A stretch of DNA of 64,000 bases from positions 1 through 64,000 of the forward strand of contig JAICPY010000006.1 in assembly GCA_025929585.1 (NCBI GenBank), written 5' to 3'. This DNA is from Steroidobacter sp. Its GTDB lineage: Bacteria; Pseudomonadota; Gammaproteobacteria; Steroidobacterales; Steroidobacteraceae. The notes under the pieces were generated by a model. It was given only the letters and a program-made list of their open reading frames with translations, was not told the origin of the DNA and did no database searches. Numbering within the stretch: position 1 is the first letter of the stretch; every line of letters begins with the position of its first letter. Both the position numbers and the translations under genes were made by a program. Shown here piece by piece: positions 1-8,997 of the stretch.

Positions 1-701
1 ACCTTGTACTCGCCAATGCCCAGTTGAGGAAATGGGTTGCCGCGAGTCGAGGTCTGCCCGCTGACACCTCCTCGCAGCACGTAATTCTTCTGTCCCACTC
101 CGTCGATGAATACGTTCACGCCGTTGGCGGCCTGTGCCCCACTGCGAATCTCGCTGGTTTCGCCGTTGGGGCTGGTAACAAACTGCACGCCTGGAACCGT
201 ATCGGCAAATGCCAAGAAGTTACGTGAGCCTTGGGGCAACGCTTCGATCTGGCGAGTGGAAACGTAGGTGGCAATTTCCGAGGTGCGGGTCTCGAAAAGT
301 TGGCTTGCCTCGACTACCACCGATTCGATGGTTTCTTCCGCTGGAGCCGGTGCAGTTCCTAGGTCTAGGCTGGCCGTTTGACCGACTTGGAGTGTAACCA
401 GCTGCGCTATTTTTTCGCCTTCTGCTTGCACCTCGACCCGATAGGTGCCAGGCGGCAGCCCTCCTAGAACATAGTTTCCACCTTCGCCTATCTGCGCTGT
501 GCGCGCGAAGCCAGTCTTAGTATTCGTCGCGGTAATGCGTGCGCCACTCGCAGGTGTAGTTCCGGTCGTGACTTGACCCTTCAGCGTAGCGCTCGATGAT
601 TGCGCGTGAACACTCGCGCCAGACGCGAGTAGACAAGTGCTAATGGCTGCAGCGACCAGGTGGCGGTGCATAGCACCGCTCGCCCGCTTTGAGTAACCCA
701 T
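1..701 (-). CDS. TonB-dependent receptor with N-terminal carboxypeptidase-regulatory-like domain (5' part only)
   Basis: This frame is missing from the ORF track because it runs off the window edge; I translated about 233 residues by hand. The start ATG at 701 follows AAGGA with 6 nt spacing. The protein begins with a signal peptide ending near ASVHAQ. A carboxypeptidase-regulatory-like beta-sandwich follows (residues about 38-115, with GGNYVLGGLPPGTYRVEV). The start of a plug domain comes next (ASQLFETRTSEIATYVST, then GVNVFIDGVGQKNYVLRGG). This order is typical of Oar-like TonB-dependent outer-membrane receptors that import large or oligomeric nutrients using TonB energy. The barrel lies outside the window, so the ligand cannot be judged. 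The gene is monocistronic as far as can be seen. Confidence 0.85.
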   Translation of the reverse strand, partial: MGYSKRASGAMHRHLVAAAISTCLLASGASVHAQSSSATLKGQVTTGTTPASGARITATNTKTGFARTAQIGEGGNYVLGGLPPGTYRVEVQAEGEKIAQLVTLQVGQTASLDLGTAPAPAEETIESVVVEASQLFETRTSEIATYVSTRQIEALPQGSRNFLAFADTVPGVQFVTSPNGETSEIRSGAQAANGVNVFIDGVGQKNYVLRGGVSGQTSTRGNPFPQLGIGEYK

Positions 702-876
702 GGCGCATTCCTTCTTTGGTCTGATCCTATGACCTTGCGCGTAGTGAACTGGCAGGTGAACTACGATTTTACCGCAGTCGAGATGGTGCCATCACACGAG
801 CGGCGCACGATCGTGTAACCCTTTCAGGGAAGGGTCGCATTGCAACGTAAGATCGAACCAGAGAGTTCCAGGATGG

Positions 877-1037
877 AGAAGAGAGAAGCAGTTGGCGATT
901 GGCGGTTAGCGGTTAGTTCGCAAGCGCCCTCGCTGCGCCCATCTCTGATCATCGATATCCATACAAGTGGGGCGACTCTGTTAGTTCACGCTCATCTGAC
1001 TATCCCCTATCGCCTATCCTCTATCCGCTTCTCTCTT
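877..1037. repeat. Heptad inverted-repeat element E1
   Basis: The 337-base gap between the TonB receptor and the TauE-like gene holds this element and nothing else I recognise. The left arm (877-920) is AAGAGAGAAGC followed by heptads of the GGTTAGC type. The right arm (998-1037) read on the other strand is AAGAGAGAAGC followed by GGATAGA GGATAGG CGATAGG GGATAGT. The arms are in the same heptad phase but differ at many positions. See the family finding. Confidence 0.75.
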
Positions 1038-1038
1038 A

Positions 1039-1770
1039 CTAATGGTGATGCATCGCTTCGTCGAGCGGCATCCAATCATGCAAAGCAGACATCAAGGACG
1101 CCAGCCAAGGGCCGCTCAGTGTGAGTATGGCGCAGATCACTAACAGCGATCCCGCAACATGCCCCGCGGTCGGTTTCGCAACGAATCCGGCGAGCCGGTG
1201 TGCACTGAACGAGGCGATGAGCAACGCGGGCGCCGTTCCTAGACCGAACGCAGCCATGGTCATCGCGCCGCGAGCCGCATCTAACTGAAGTGTTGCGATC
1301 AACAGCACGGCATAGACAAATCCACATGGCATCCAGCCCCACACCATGCCGAAGGCGAACGCACGCGGCACGCTCGTGATGGGGAACAACCGACGGCCGA
1401 ACGCCGAAAGCTTTGGCCACAGGCGAAAGCCGATGGCGTAGCCCGGATCGCGTACGCGCCCGAACACGACTAGCGCTCCCAGCAGCAAGGCGAGCGCCGA
1501 TAGCGCACGCAAGGTTCTGCGCACCGCTTCGATATCCAGCACCGCGACGACTCCGCCAAGAATACCGGCGAACAACAGGCCGGCCAGCGCATACGAGGTG
1601 ATGCGCCCTAGCTGGTAGCAGCTCAACAGCGTTGCACGAGGACGACCGGTACGGTCTTTGGCGGTCGCAAGCCCCAATGCGGAGGAAATGCCGCCGCACA
1701 TCACTAGGCAATGACCGCTTGCGGCAAGACCGAGCAAGCAGGCCGCGCCGAGTGTGAGCACATAGGTCAT
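1039..1770 (-). CDS. Sulfite exporter TauE/SafE (UreH-like) family membrane protein of the cbb3 oxidase locus
   Basis: A 243-residue polytopic inner-membrane protein with about six hydrophobic segments. The N-terminal GHCLVMCGG motif is the signature of the UreH/DsbD-like branch of TauE/SafE proteins that commonly end cco operons. A second conserved motif, WGWMPCGFVY, sits near the middle. Family members are thought to move metal ions or reducing equivalents during oxidase assembly; the substrate is not established here. The C-terminus is His-rich (EAMHHH), compatible with metal binding. The start overlaps the ccoS stop by 4 nt (ATGA), so it is translationally coupled as the last gene of the ccoNOQP-I-S operon. 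Confidence 0.85.
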   Translation of the reverse strand: MTYVLTLGAACLLGLAASGHCLVMCGGISSALGLATAKDRTGRPRATLLSCYQLGRITSYALAGLLFAGILGGVVAVLDIEAVRRTLRALSALALLLGALVVFGRVRDPGYAIGFRLWPKLSAFGRRLFPITSVPRAFAFGMVWGWMPCGFVYAVLLIATLQLDAARGAMTMAAFGLGTAPALLIASFSAHRLAGFVAKPTAGHVAGSLLVICAILTLSGPWLASLMSALHDWMPLDEAMHHH

Positions 1771-1943
1771 CGTCGAAGCTCCTCGCCCGCAATGGGCTGC
1801 CGGACAGGATTATCATCCAGCGCCAGCAAGCTCGGCGTATCCATATCGTCGAACTGATCGTGATTCACGGCCCAAAAGAACGCGGCCACCGCGCCGATGA
1901 GCAGCACGATAGACAATGGAATCATCACGAGGAGGATGTTCAT
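1767..1943 (-). CDS. ccoS: Cbb3-type oxidase assembly protein CcoS
   Basis: I take the internal ATG at 1943 (58 residues, MNILLVMIPLSIVLL...) rather than the ORF-track start, because it overlaps the ccoI stop as ATGA, as the other junctions of this operon do, and because CcoS proteins are about 50-70 residues. One N-terminal membrane helix is followed by the typical FFWAVNHDQFDDMDTP stretch. CcoS is required for maturation of the CcoN subunit (heme/copper insertion) in other proteobacteria. The longer ORF would read antisense-like arginine-rich sequence and is not credible. Confidence 0.9.
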   Translation of the reverse strand: MNILLVMIPLSIVLLIGAVAAFFWAVNHDQFDDMDTPSLLALDDNPVRQPIAGEELRR

Positions 1944-4432
1944 GCCACACCCGCCCGAAGCTCGGCGCGTGCGCCGTTGCCACTCGGCCTCAGATGCGCC
2001 GCAGCCTGCCGCCCGATGCGTAGCGCATTGAGAATCACGCACAGCGAGCTGAACGACATGCCGAGCGCCGCGAGCCACGGGTGTACGAAACCCAATGCTG
2101 CTAACGGCATCGCCACGAGATTGTAGAACAGCGACCAGCGCTGATTCTGTCGCACGACGAGCAGAGTATGCCGCGCAATCGCACGCGCGGGTGCGAGCGT
2201 ATCGAGCCGCTCACCCGCTAGCACGATATCGCTGCTGGCCTGCGCCAACTCCGCACCACCGGCCAGCGCGATCGCCACATCGGCTCCCGCCAGCACCGGC
2301 GCATCATTGATGCCGTCGCCCACCGCAATGACGCGCGCGCCTCCGGCACGCAACGCCTTGAGTAGCGCGAGCTTGTCGCTCGGTAACTGCCTGGCATGCC
2401 AGTCAACAAGGCCGAGGCGTGCGGCAACATCCGCGACTTTTCCTGCCGAGTCGCCGCTCGCTATGATGATTTTCAATCCCTGGACCTGCAGCGACTCGAC
2501 TGCCTCGCGCGCACCTGGCCTCAGCCGCTCGCTCAAGCGGAACGCAGCAATCGGTCCAGCATCGTCAGCGAGCAATACTGCGTCATCGCAATCTGGTCGC
2601 CCAGACGAAAGCTCGAGCAAATCCTCGGACGAAAATAGTGGGAGTGCGAAATCGGCACGGCCTAATCGCATCTGCCGGCCGCCCGCCTTTGCGCTTACGC
2701 CGAGGCCGGCGTGAGATTGCACATCGACCGCTGCGTCGAGTTGCTTGTCCGCGCACGCGCCTGCAATGGCGCGAGCCGCCGGATGATGACTTTCGCGCGC
2801 GATCGATGCCGCAAGTTTCAGTGCCGCTTCGCGCGACACGCCATTGAAGGTTTCGATGTCGGCGAGTGCCAGCTCGGGCTCGGTAAGCGTGCCCGTTTTG
2901 TCGAACACGACATGGGTCGCTGCGGCCAATGCCTCAATGGCATCCGGCTTCACGACCAGCACACCGCGGCGCGCCAACACGGCCAATGCACGAGTGATCG
3001 CGGCCGGAATGGCGAGTGCGAACGCACACGGGCAGGACACTACCAGCACGGCGAGCGCAGCCGTGAATGCCCGAGCGGGATCGACAAAACTCCACACAAC
3101 AACAGTAAGCGCGGTCAACGCGAGCACACGCGCTACGAAACGAGTCGCAGCGCGCTCGCCGGCGCGTGCTAGTTGGGGCCGTTCCGCCTGCGCACGCCCT
3201 ACCAGCGCTGCAATACCCGCGAGCGTCGTGTCGGCACCGACTCGTTCGATGCGCAACTGCGCCGGGCCATCGATCAGGATGCTGCCCGCGATCAGCGCAT
3301 CGTGACGCTGCTTGTTCACCGGTGCGGATTCGCCGCTGAGCAGCGCTTCGTTCACGCGACAGCGTTCGTCGAGCAGCACGCCATCGGCGGGTACGATGCC
3401 GCCTTCGGCCACCTGCACTCGGTCGCCTACCTGCAACTCATGAATGCCGATACGCTCGAGTACACCGTCATCGCGGCGGCGTTGCGCGAACGGTGGCGTC
3501 AAGCACGCCAGTGCATCCGTTAAGTCGCCGGCGCGATGACGCGCACGCATCTCCAGATAGCGTCCGACGAGCAAGAAGAACACGAACATCGATACCGAAT
3601 CGAAGTAGACATGGCCTTCACCACTCAGCGCTTCGATCAGGCTCGCGCCATAGATCATCGCGACGGCAAGCGCGACCGGTACATCCATACCGAGCCGATG
3701 CGCCCTAAGGTAACGGAGCGCGCCGGCAAAGAACGGGCGCGCTGAGTAAAATACGACGGGCGTTGCGACGAGAAACCCCAGCCAGCGAAACAACTCGTGC
3801 GTCGTCGGCTCGAGAGTATCGGTACCGCCGAGGTATAACACCGCGGCATACATCATTGCCTGCATCGCGCCGAAGCCCGCCACGAGCAATCGCTTCAGAG
3901 CATCGCGCGATTCGCGCCGGCGAACATCGTCCAGCGCTCGTGCGTCGAGGGGCAACGCGCGGTAACCGGCACGGGAAAGCACCGCAAGGATCTGCGGCAA
4001 CGTGATTTCGGCATCGCGCCAGATCACGCGCGCGCGGCGCGAGGCAGCGTTGACTTGCACGCTGAGGACGCCGGGCATGCTACCTAGCGCGCGCTCGATC
4101 AACCACACGCATGCAGCGCAGCGCACGCCATCGATCAACATCATGGTTTCGCGGCGGCCCGTGCTCAGGTTGCGAGTCACATGACGCGCAATCTCGGGTC
4201 GCCGCCATGCGGCATGGTCTGCGTACGTGTCGGGATTGGGATCCGGCTTCTGCGCCGGCTGTTTGCGCAGCCGGTAGTAATCACCCAGGCCGAGCTGTTC
4301 GATCCATTCGGCGGCGCCGCGACATCCCTGGCAGCACATCGGACGCAACTCACCGCCGATGCGTGCGTGAATGACATTAGCTGCAGGCAGCGGTTCGCCG
4401 CAATGCCAGCAGCTAGTATCGTCCCTGTTCAC
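1940..4432 (-). CDS. ccoI: Cu(+)-exporting P1B-type ATPase CcoI/FixI
   Basis: An 830-residue heavy-metal P-type ATPase that supplies copper for cbb3 oxidase maturation. Visible elements in order: an N-terminal Cys-rich segment (CWHCGEP and CCQGC, residues 8-37), a heavy-metal-associated domain with CAAC (105-108), the transduction motif LLSGESAPV (about 364), the transmembrane copper site CPC (467-469), the phosphorylation site DKTGT (D511), the HP motif SHHPAARAIA and the hinge GDGINDAP. The extra N-terminal zinc-ribbon-like region is normal for CcoI/FixI and separates it from CopA. It overlaps its neighbours by 4 nt on each side, consistent with one transcript. Confidence 0.95.
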   Translation of the reverse strand: MNRDDTSCWHCGEPLPAANVIHARIGGELRPMCCQGCRGAAEWIEQLGLGDYYRLRKQPAQKPDPNPDTYADHAAWRRPEIARHVTRNLSTGRRETMMLIDGVRCAACVWLIERALGSMPGVLSVQVNAASRRARVIWRDAEITLPQILAVLSRAGYRALPLDARALDDVRRRESRDALKRLLVAGFGAMQAMMYAAVLYLGGTDTLEPTTHELFRWLGFLVATPVVFYSARPFFAGALRYLRAHRLGMDVPVALAVAMIYGASLIEALSGEGHVYFDSVSMFVFFLLVGRYLEMRARHRAGDLTDALACLTPPFAQRRRDDGVLERIGIHELQVGDRVQVAEGGIVPADGVLLDERCRVNEALLSGESAPVNKQRHDALIAGSILIDGPAQLRIERVGADTTLAGIAALVGRAQAERPQLARAGERAATRFVARVLALTALTVVVWSFVDPARAFTAALAVLVVSCPCAFALAIPAAITRALAVLARRGVLVVKPDAIEALAAATHVVFDKTGTLTEPELALADIETFNGVSREAALKLAASIARESHHPAARAIAGACADKQLDAAVDVQSHAGLGVSAKAGGRQMRLGRADFALPLFSSEDLLELSSGRPDCDDAVLLADDAGPIAAFRLSERLRPGAREAVESLQVQGLKIIIASGDSAGKVADVAARLGLVDWHARQLPSDKLALLKALRAGGARVIAVGDGINDAPVLAGADVAIALAGGAELAQASSDIVLAGERLDTLAPARAIARHTLLVVRQNQRWSLFYNLVAMPLAALGFVHPWLAALGMSFSSLCVILNALRIGRQAAAHLRPSGNGARAELRAGVA

Positions 4433-4623
4433 TGCGGGGATTCCGGCTCGCGAAACGTTGGCATCTTCAGCAGTTGCTCGCCGGCGGCCGGCAGCGGCTC
4501 GTCAGGATATCGCGAGCCGAGTACGACCATGAGTACACAGCCGGCGATGGACGTGAGCAAGATCGCAGCACCGAGCCACAGAATCGGCAGTTTGTACCAA
4601 CGCTCGTGCGCCGCGGTCCTCAT
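4429..4623 (-). CDS. Small single-pass membrane protein between ccoP and ccoI, possible reduced FixH/CcoH
   Basis: The ORF-track frame starts inside ccoP. The ATG at 4623 overlaps the ccoP stop as TGATG and is preferred, giving 64 residues. The protein has a short basic/aromatic N-terminus (MRTAAHERWYK), one membrane helix (about residues 15-37) and a short acidic/proline tail. FixH/CcoH in other cco loci occupies this position but is usually about 150 residues with a periplasmic domain. This may be a truncated functional analogue or an unrelated assembly peptide. Coupling on both sides says it is translated with the oxidase. Confidence 0.65.
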   Translation of the reverse strand: MRTAAHERWYKLPILWLGAAILLTSIAGCVLMVVLGSRYPDEPLPAAGEQLLKMPTFREPESPQ

Positions 4624-5564
4624 CAGCTTGTCGGTTTCGCATGACCGTTCTGGTGAATGCGGCCGCCTGCAGGAACACGCTGCGCAACGAGCCACGCGGC
4701 AATCGTCCGTACCTCATCCTCGCTCAATCGCTCGCGCCAACTCGGCATCACTCCGGTGCGGCCATCCCGGATCGTCTCCGTGACGCGCGCGAAGTCATCG
4801 CCATGGAGCCAGCTTCGGTCGGTAAGATTCGGCGCGCCGAGCTGCGAATTGCCGCGGCCCTCGATACCATGACAAGCAGTGCACATCGTCTCGTAGCGCG
4901 TCTTTCCGGCTGCGACCCAATCTGCAGGTGCGTTCACGCCGCTCAGGCTCACGACGTAAGCCGCCACTTCGTTGACGCCTTTGCGACCTAGCGCAGTACC
5001 CCACGCAGGCATGACGCCGTTGCGGCCATCCAGAATGCTGGTGAGGATGCTTTGCAGGTCGCCGCCGTACAACCAATCGTCATCGATGAGATTAGGCGCG
5101 CCCAGCACTGGATTGCCGAGCGCCTCGCCGCCATGACAGGCAGCGCAATTGTCTAGATAGAGACGATGGCCTATCTCGACAGCCGCTGTATTGCCGGCCC
5201 ATTTCTCCAGGCTCTCCCCGCGATGCCGCTGAAGCACCGCCTCAATCTTCGCGTTGTTAGCTTGCACGTCGCGCTGCAATTCCTCGGCGGACGTCCAGCC
5301 CAGAACGCCTTTGAATCCGCCGAACCCGGGATACAGTGTGAGATAGATAAATCCGGCGATGAACATCGCTGCCGACAACAGCGCCCACCACAGCGGCAAC
5401 TTGCGTACGCCCTCGCGCAGCACACCGTGTGCCCAGACGTGGCCGGTCGTCCCATCGGCTTGCGTCGGAATCTTGATCCGCAGCGCCATGATGAACAGAA
5501 AGAAGGTGATGCCCAGATTGATCACCACCAAGAGCTTCACCCAGCCCGACCAGAACCCGCTCAT
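4623..5564 (-). CDS. ccoP: Cbb3-type cytochrome c oxidase diheme subunit CcoP
   Basis: A 313-residue membrane-anchored diheme cytochrome c that passes electrons to the CcoN catalytic subunit. Two N-terminal hydrophobic helices (about 9-28 and 57-78) are the CcoP hairpin anchor. Two heme-attachment sites follow: CAACH at 140-144 and CTACH at 228-232, each with downstream MPAW/MPSW methionine ligand motifs. Length is typical. The start overlaps ccoQ by 4 nt (ATGA). Confidence 0.95.
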   Translation of the reverse strand: MSGFWSGWVKLLVVINLGITFFLFIMALRIKIPTQADGTTGHVWAHGVLREGVRKLPLWWALLSAAMFIAGFIYLTLYPGFGGFKGVLGWTSAEELQRDVQANNAKIEAVLQRHRGESLEKWAGNTAAVEIGHRLYLDNCAACHGGEALGNPVLGAPNLIDDDWLYGGDLQSILTSILDGRNGVMPAWGTALGRKGVNEVAAYVVSLSGVNAPADWVAAGKTRYETMCTACHGIEGRGNSQLGAPNLTDRSWLHGDDFARVTETIRDGRTGVMPSWRERLSEDEVRTIAAWLVAQRVPAGGRIHQNGHAKPTS

Positions 5565-5752
5565 TGCGCCCTGCCCTCATCGCTGGCTGCATCCGGCGCA
5601 TCGTCATCCATCGGAATGCGCGCCAAGGTATCGAAACTGTTCTTGTGATACGGCAGCCACGCCCACAGCCAGATTCCGATAAACACCAACATCAAGACGA
5701 GAATCATCACGCCGACGCTGTTCGCCCACACGGAGCTCATCGCGTCACTCAT
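5561..5752 (-). CDS. ccoQ: Cbb3-type oxidase small subunit CcoQ
   Basis: A 63-residue protein with one membrane helix (MILVLMLVFIGIWLWAW) followed by the characteristic PYHKNSFDTLARIPMDDD cytoplasmic stretch. CcoQ stabilises the interaction of CcoP with the CcoNO core. It overlaps the end of ccoO by 8 nt and the start of ccoP by 4 nt. Confidence 0.9.
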   Translation of the reverse strand: MSDAMSSVWANSVGVMILVLMLVFIGIWLWAWLPYHKNSFDTLARIPMDDDAPDAASDEGRAQ

Positions 5753-6395
5753 GATCTTGCTCCGCTACGTTCTTCGAGGCCGACACATTGGCGGCGCCGA
5801 GGCCTTGCAGGTAGGCAACGATCGCGTCGAGCTCGGTTTTACCGACGACGGCGGCCGCTGCCGCGTGGATCTCCTCATCGCTGTATGGATCGCCGAGCAT
5901 CTGCAACACGCGCATGCGCGCTCGAATGTCTTCGCCGTCGATCTGCGCGTTCTCCAACCACGGATAGTTCGGCATGTTCGATTCGGGCACGACAGAGCGC
6001 GGGCTCACGAGATGCAATCGCTGCCACGCGTCCGAGTATTTGCCGCCGACGCGCGCGAGATCCGGTCCAGTGCGCTTCGAGCCCCACTGGAACGGGCGGT
6101 CGTAGACCGATTCGCTCGCGACCGAATGCTTGCCATAGCGCTGTGTTTCGAAACGCAGGCTGCGAATCATCTGCGAGTGGCACAGATAGCATCCTTCGCG
6201 CACGTAGATATCTTTGCCGGCTAGCCGCAGCGCGTCGTAAGGCTTGAAGCCAGGCGCCGCCTCCACCGTGTGCGCCTTGATGAATAGCGGTGTGATTTCG
6301 GCGAGGCCGCCGAGCGACACCATTATCGCGATCAGCACGCCCAATAGACCCGCATGCTTCTCGATCTTCTCGAAATGTTTGTAGCGTAGCGGCAT
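5745..6395 (-). CDS. ccoO: Cbb3-type cytochrome c oxidase monoheme subunit CcoO
   Basis: I trim the 251-residue ORF to the ATG at 6395 (216 residues), which has GAGGAA three bases upstream and starts 7 nt after the ccoN stop. The upstream 35 residues are arginine-rich read-through that overlaps ccoN. One N-terminal membrane anchor (about 16-36) precedes the heme c site CYLCH (69-73). The conserved RYGKHSVASESVYDRPFQWGSKRTGPDL segment is diagnostic of CcoO/FixO. It relays electrons between CcoP and CcoN. Confidence 0.95.
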   Translation of the reverse strand: MPLRYKHFEKIEKHAGLLGVLIAIMVSLGGLAEITPLFIKAHTVEAAPGFKPYDALRLAGKDIYVREGCYLCHSQMIRSLRFETQRYGKHSVASESVYDRPFQWGSKRTGPDLARVGGKYSDAWQRLHLVSPRSVVPESNMPNYPWLENAQIDGEDIRARMRVLQMLGDPYSDEEIHAAAAAVVGKTELDAIVAYLQGLGAANVSASKNVAEQDHE

Positions 6396-6402
6396 AGCTT
6401 CC

Positions 6403-7881
6403 TCAGGCTCGTGCCGGCAGTGGCGCCGGAATCTGATCCTCGACCGGCTCAGGAATCTTCTCGGGGATCGGCACCAGAATCGGTTTGATGCGATTGGCAC
6501 GCGCCTCCGCAGCCGTGTGCCAAAGATTCCATGCCATCACCACCATGCCGCTAAGAACGAACAGCCCGCCGAGAAGACGGATCACATAGAACGGTTTGAT
6601 GGCGATCAGGCTTGCGAGAAAGCTGTAAGTGAGCGAGCCGTCGGGATTCGTCGCGCGCCACATGAGTCCTTCGGTCACCCCGGCGGCCCACATCGCCGCG
6701 ACGTACAGCAGCAACCCTGCGGTGTGCAACCAGAAATGCAATTCCATTGCGCCGTGCGAATGCATCGCCGGACGATCCAGTGCGCGCGGCGCCATCGCGT
6801 ACAGCGAGCCGATCGTGATCATCGCGACCCAACCGATCGAACCGGAATGTACGTGCGCGATAGTCCAGTCGGTGTAGTGGGACAGAGAGTTTGCCGACTT
6901 GATGGCCAGCATCGAGCCTTCGAACGTAGAAGCGGCGTAGAACACCAGCGCGAGCACCATGAATTTCGCGGCAGGATCGGTTCTGAGCTTGCCCCATGAA
7001 CCGTTGAACGTAAGCAGACCGTTCGCCGCCGAGCCGAGGCTCGGCATCAGCAGCACCAACGAGAATGCCATGCCGACGGATTGCACCCAGTCGGGCAACG
7101 CGCTGTACAGCAAATGATGCGAGCCCGCCCACATGTACACCGAGATCAGCGCCCAGAAGTTCACGATCGAGAAGCGATAACTCCACAGCGGCTGTTGCGC
7201 TTGGCGAGGCACGAAGTAGTACATCATTCCGAGGAAGCCGGCCGTGAGGAAGAATGCGACAGCGTTATGGCCATACCACCATTGCACCATCGCATCGACG
7301 ACGCCGGAGTAGATCGGATAGGACTTGAACAGCGATACCGGAACGGCAAGGTTGTTGACGATGTGCAGCAGGCCGACAGCGATGATGAACGCGCCGTAGT
7401 ACCAATTCGCGACGTAGATATGCCGGATTCGACGCCGTGCGAGCGTCGCGAAGAACACGACACCGAACGACACCCACACCACGGCGATCAGCAGATCGAT
7501 GAGCCATTCGGGCTCGGCGTATTCTTTGGCTTGGGTGATGCCGAACGGCATCGTCGCCATAGCCAAAAGCAGCGCGAGCTGCCAGCCCCAGAACGTGAAC
7601 ATCGCGAGCCGCCCTAACGCGAGCCGCGTGTGACCCGTGCGCTGCGCGACGTAGTAGCACGTACCCATCAGCGCCGAGCCGCCGAAGGCGAAGATCACTC
7701 CGAACGTATGATTGGCGCGGATGCGGCTGAAGGTCAGCCAAGAAACATCGAAGTTGAGCGCCGGCCACGCGAGCTGCGCGGCGGCAAACACGCCGATCGA
7801 CATGCCCACGATGCCCCACACAGCAGCGGCAAGCAGGAAGAGTCGAACGATATGATCATTGTAGGTTTCTGCTTTTTGCAT
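6403..7881 (-). CDS. ccoN: Cbb3-type cytochrome c oxidase catalytic subunit CcoN
   Basis: A 492-residue, roughly 12-helix catalytic subunit that reduces O2 at a heme b3/CuB centre under low oxygen. Visible ligands: H58 (RANHTFG, low-spin heme), H205 (YGHNAV, CuB, next to the active-site Tyr region), H255-H256 (GSHHLLY, CuB) and H343/H345 (HVHSGSIG, hemes). The C-terminal tail after the last helix is a Pro/Glu-rich extension ([15 protein letters not shown]). First gene of the ccoNOQP operon. No clear Shine-Dalgarno precedes the ATG; a perfect 8-bp inverted repeat lies 11 nt upstream instead. Confidence 0.97.
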   Translation of the reverse strand: MQKAETYNDHIVRLFLLAAAVWGIVGMSIGVFAAAQLAWPALNFDVSWLTFSRIRANHTFGVIFAFGGSALMGTCYYVAQRTGHTRLALGRLAMFTFWGWQLALLLAMATMPFGITQAKEYAEPEWLIDLLIAVVWVSFGVVFFATLARRRIRHIYVANWYYGAFIIAVGLLHIVNNLAVPVSLFKSYPIYSGVVDAMVQWWYGHNAVAFFLTAGFLGMMYYFVPRQAQQPLWSYRFSIVNFWALISVYMWAGSHHLLYSALPDWVQSVGMAFSLVLLMPSLGSAANGLLTFNGSWGKLRTDPAAKFMVLALVFYAASTFEGSMLAIKSANSLSHYTDWTIAHVHSGSIGWVAMITIGSLYAMAPRALDRPAMHSHGAMELHFWLHTAGLLLYVAAMWAAGVTEGLMWRATNPDGSLTYSFLASLIAIKPFYVIRLLGGLFVLSGMVVMAWNLWHTAAEARANRIKPILVPIPEKIPEPVEDQIPAPLPARA

Positions 7882-8392
7882 TGAATGATCGGCAGCGCTG
7901 TAGCGTACGAAGCGCTGCGAACATAGACGAAGGTCTGCAGCGGCTCACTAAGGGGAGCCCGAGAAGAGATCCGCGGCAACACGCAGAAGAATTTGTTGTT
8001 GGCTCGGAGCAAGCGGTGCAAACGCTTCTCGTCTCTGCGAATCAGGATCCGCCTCAGGCCGCTCGAGGTCTTCGCCTTATGTCTCGCCGTGATGCCCAGC
8101 CAGTTCTTTGCTCCGTCGTCGCAGTTGCTCAGGCGCGACCGCATCCGGAAAGCGAGCGCAAGATAGGCCCTCGCCTGCGCAAGGGCGACGAAAGGGGTGC
8201 CACTCGGTGTCGATACCTATGTTCCGAAGCAGAGGGCAGCATCTGACGCGGACAAGAAGAAGCCCCGCGATGACGGATATAAAATCTATTGAGCTTGGTT
8301 AACTCCCGCTGTAAGCGGGAGGGGCTTCACGCGCTACTGGCGAGATTGGCCACAGACGTGGCCACAATGACCTTAACTAAACGCTCGTGAAT
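7882..8392. other. Intergenic region upstream of ccoN
   Basis: About 510 bases between ccoN and tRNA-Pro. It contains GCAGCGCT-N11-AGCGCTGC (7892-7918), which would fold in the ccoN leader. It also contains a CTCCCGCT-GTA-AGCGGGAG hairpin near 8305-8323 and a GGCCAC/GTGGCC hairpin near 8349-8365. The candidate ORFs on both strands look non-coding. I did not find a convincing FNR box (TTGAT-N4-ATCAA). Confidence 0.5.
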
Positions 8393-8469
8393 TGGTCGGG
8401 ACGAGAGGATTCGAACCTCCGACCCCTTGCACCCCATGCAAGTGCGCTACCAGGCTGCGCCACGTCCCG
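8393..8469 (-). tRNA. tRNA-Pro (anticodon GGG)
   Basis: A 77-base cloverleaf on the minus strand with encoded CCA. Acceptor stem CGGGACG/CGTCCCG, anticodon stem CTTGC/GCAAG with loop ATGGGGT (anticodon GGG), and T-loop GGTTCGAATCC. A tRNA-Pro in this position, after ihfA and a MerR-family gene, matches Pseudomonas gene order. Confidence 0.97.
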
Positions 8470-8540
8470 ACATGTGAAGATGAACCGATGCGGTTCGATG
8501 AAGGTGGTAATGATATGCGAGGCGGCGCATGAAGGCCACC

Positions 8541-8617
8541 CAGTGTGTGGAGGTCGACTCGTGTAGGGCCGGGATGAGACTCCTCCCACACACCTCTGCA
8601 CATTACACCTCGAACAC
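8541..8617. repeat. Octad inverted-repeat element E8 (GAGGTGTA type)
   Basis: Between tRNA-Pro and the MerR gene, GTGTGTGGAGG and GTGTAGG on the left face CCCACACACCTC and ATTACACCTCG on the right. Read from the other strand the right arm contains GAGGTGTA and GAGGTGTG, the same octad as in the infC-rpmI spacer. The pairing is imperfect. Confidence 0.5.
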
Positions 8618-8640
8618 CAGTCCGTTGGCTCGAAGCCGAT

Positions 8641-8997
8641 CTACCGCCGCAAAATCCTCAAGATCTCCTCGAGCTCTCCCCTAATCTGCCGCACGATCTG
8701 CTGCGCCTGCGTCAGATCGTCGCGAGCGTCTTCGCCTTGGAGGCGATTGCGCGCGCCACCGATCGTGAAACCCTGTTCGTACAGGAGCGTGCGAATCTGG
8801 CGGATGACGAGAACATCCTGTCGTTGATAGTAGCGCCGGTTACCTCGCCGCTTGACGGGTTTGAGTTGGGGAAACTCCTGCTCCCAATAGCGCAGCACAT
8901 GCGGCTTTACGCCACATAGATCGCTCACCTCGCCGATAGTGAAGTAGCGTTTACCCGGAATCGCCGGTAGTTCGCTGTTATTGCCTGGTTCCAGCAT
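8641..8997 (-). CDS. MerR-family transcriptional regulator (ihfA-linked)
   Basis: A 118-residue protein with an N-terminal MerR winged helix ([30 protein letters not shown], then RRYYQRQDV) and a short C-terminal coiled coil ([19 protein letters not shown]). No metal-binding cysteine set is seen beyond the domain. This is the small MerR-like gene that follows ihfA in Pseudomonas and relatives; its targets are not known to me. It overlaps ihfA by 20 nt, so the two are probably coupled. Confidence 0.9.
   Translation of the reverse strand: MLEPGNNSELPAIPGKRYFTIGEVSDLCGVKPHVLRYWEQEFPQLKPVKRRGNRRYYQRQDVLVIRQIRTLLYEQGFTIGGARNRLQGEDARDDLTQAQQIVRQIRGELEEILRILRR

Noticed and set aside
840-1124. Plus-strand ORF of 94 residues
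   Set aside because: It lies on the heptad element and the end of the TauE-like gene; its composition follows the repeat.
7882-7960. FNR (anaerobox) control site expected for ccoNOQP
   Set aside because: No TTGAT-N4-ATCAA match close enough to claim.
7734-8246. ORFs on both strands upstream of ccoN (7734..8144 minus, 7881..8246 plus)
   Set aside because: Arg/Ser-rich translations without recognisable domains, overlapping the ccoN start; no ribosome site.
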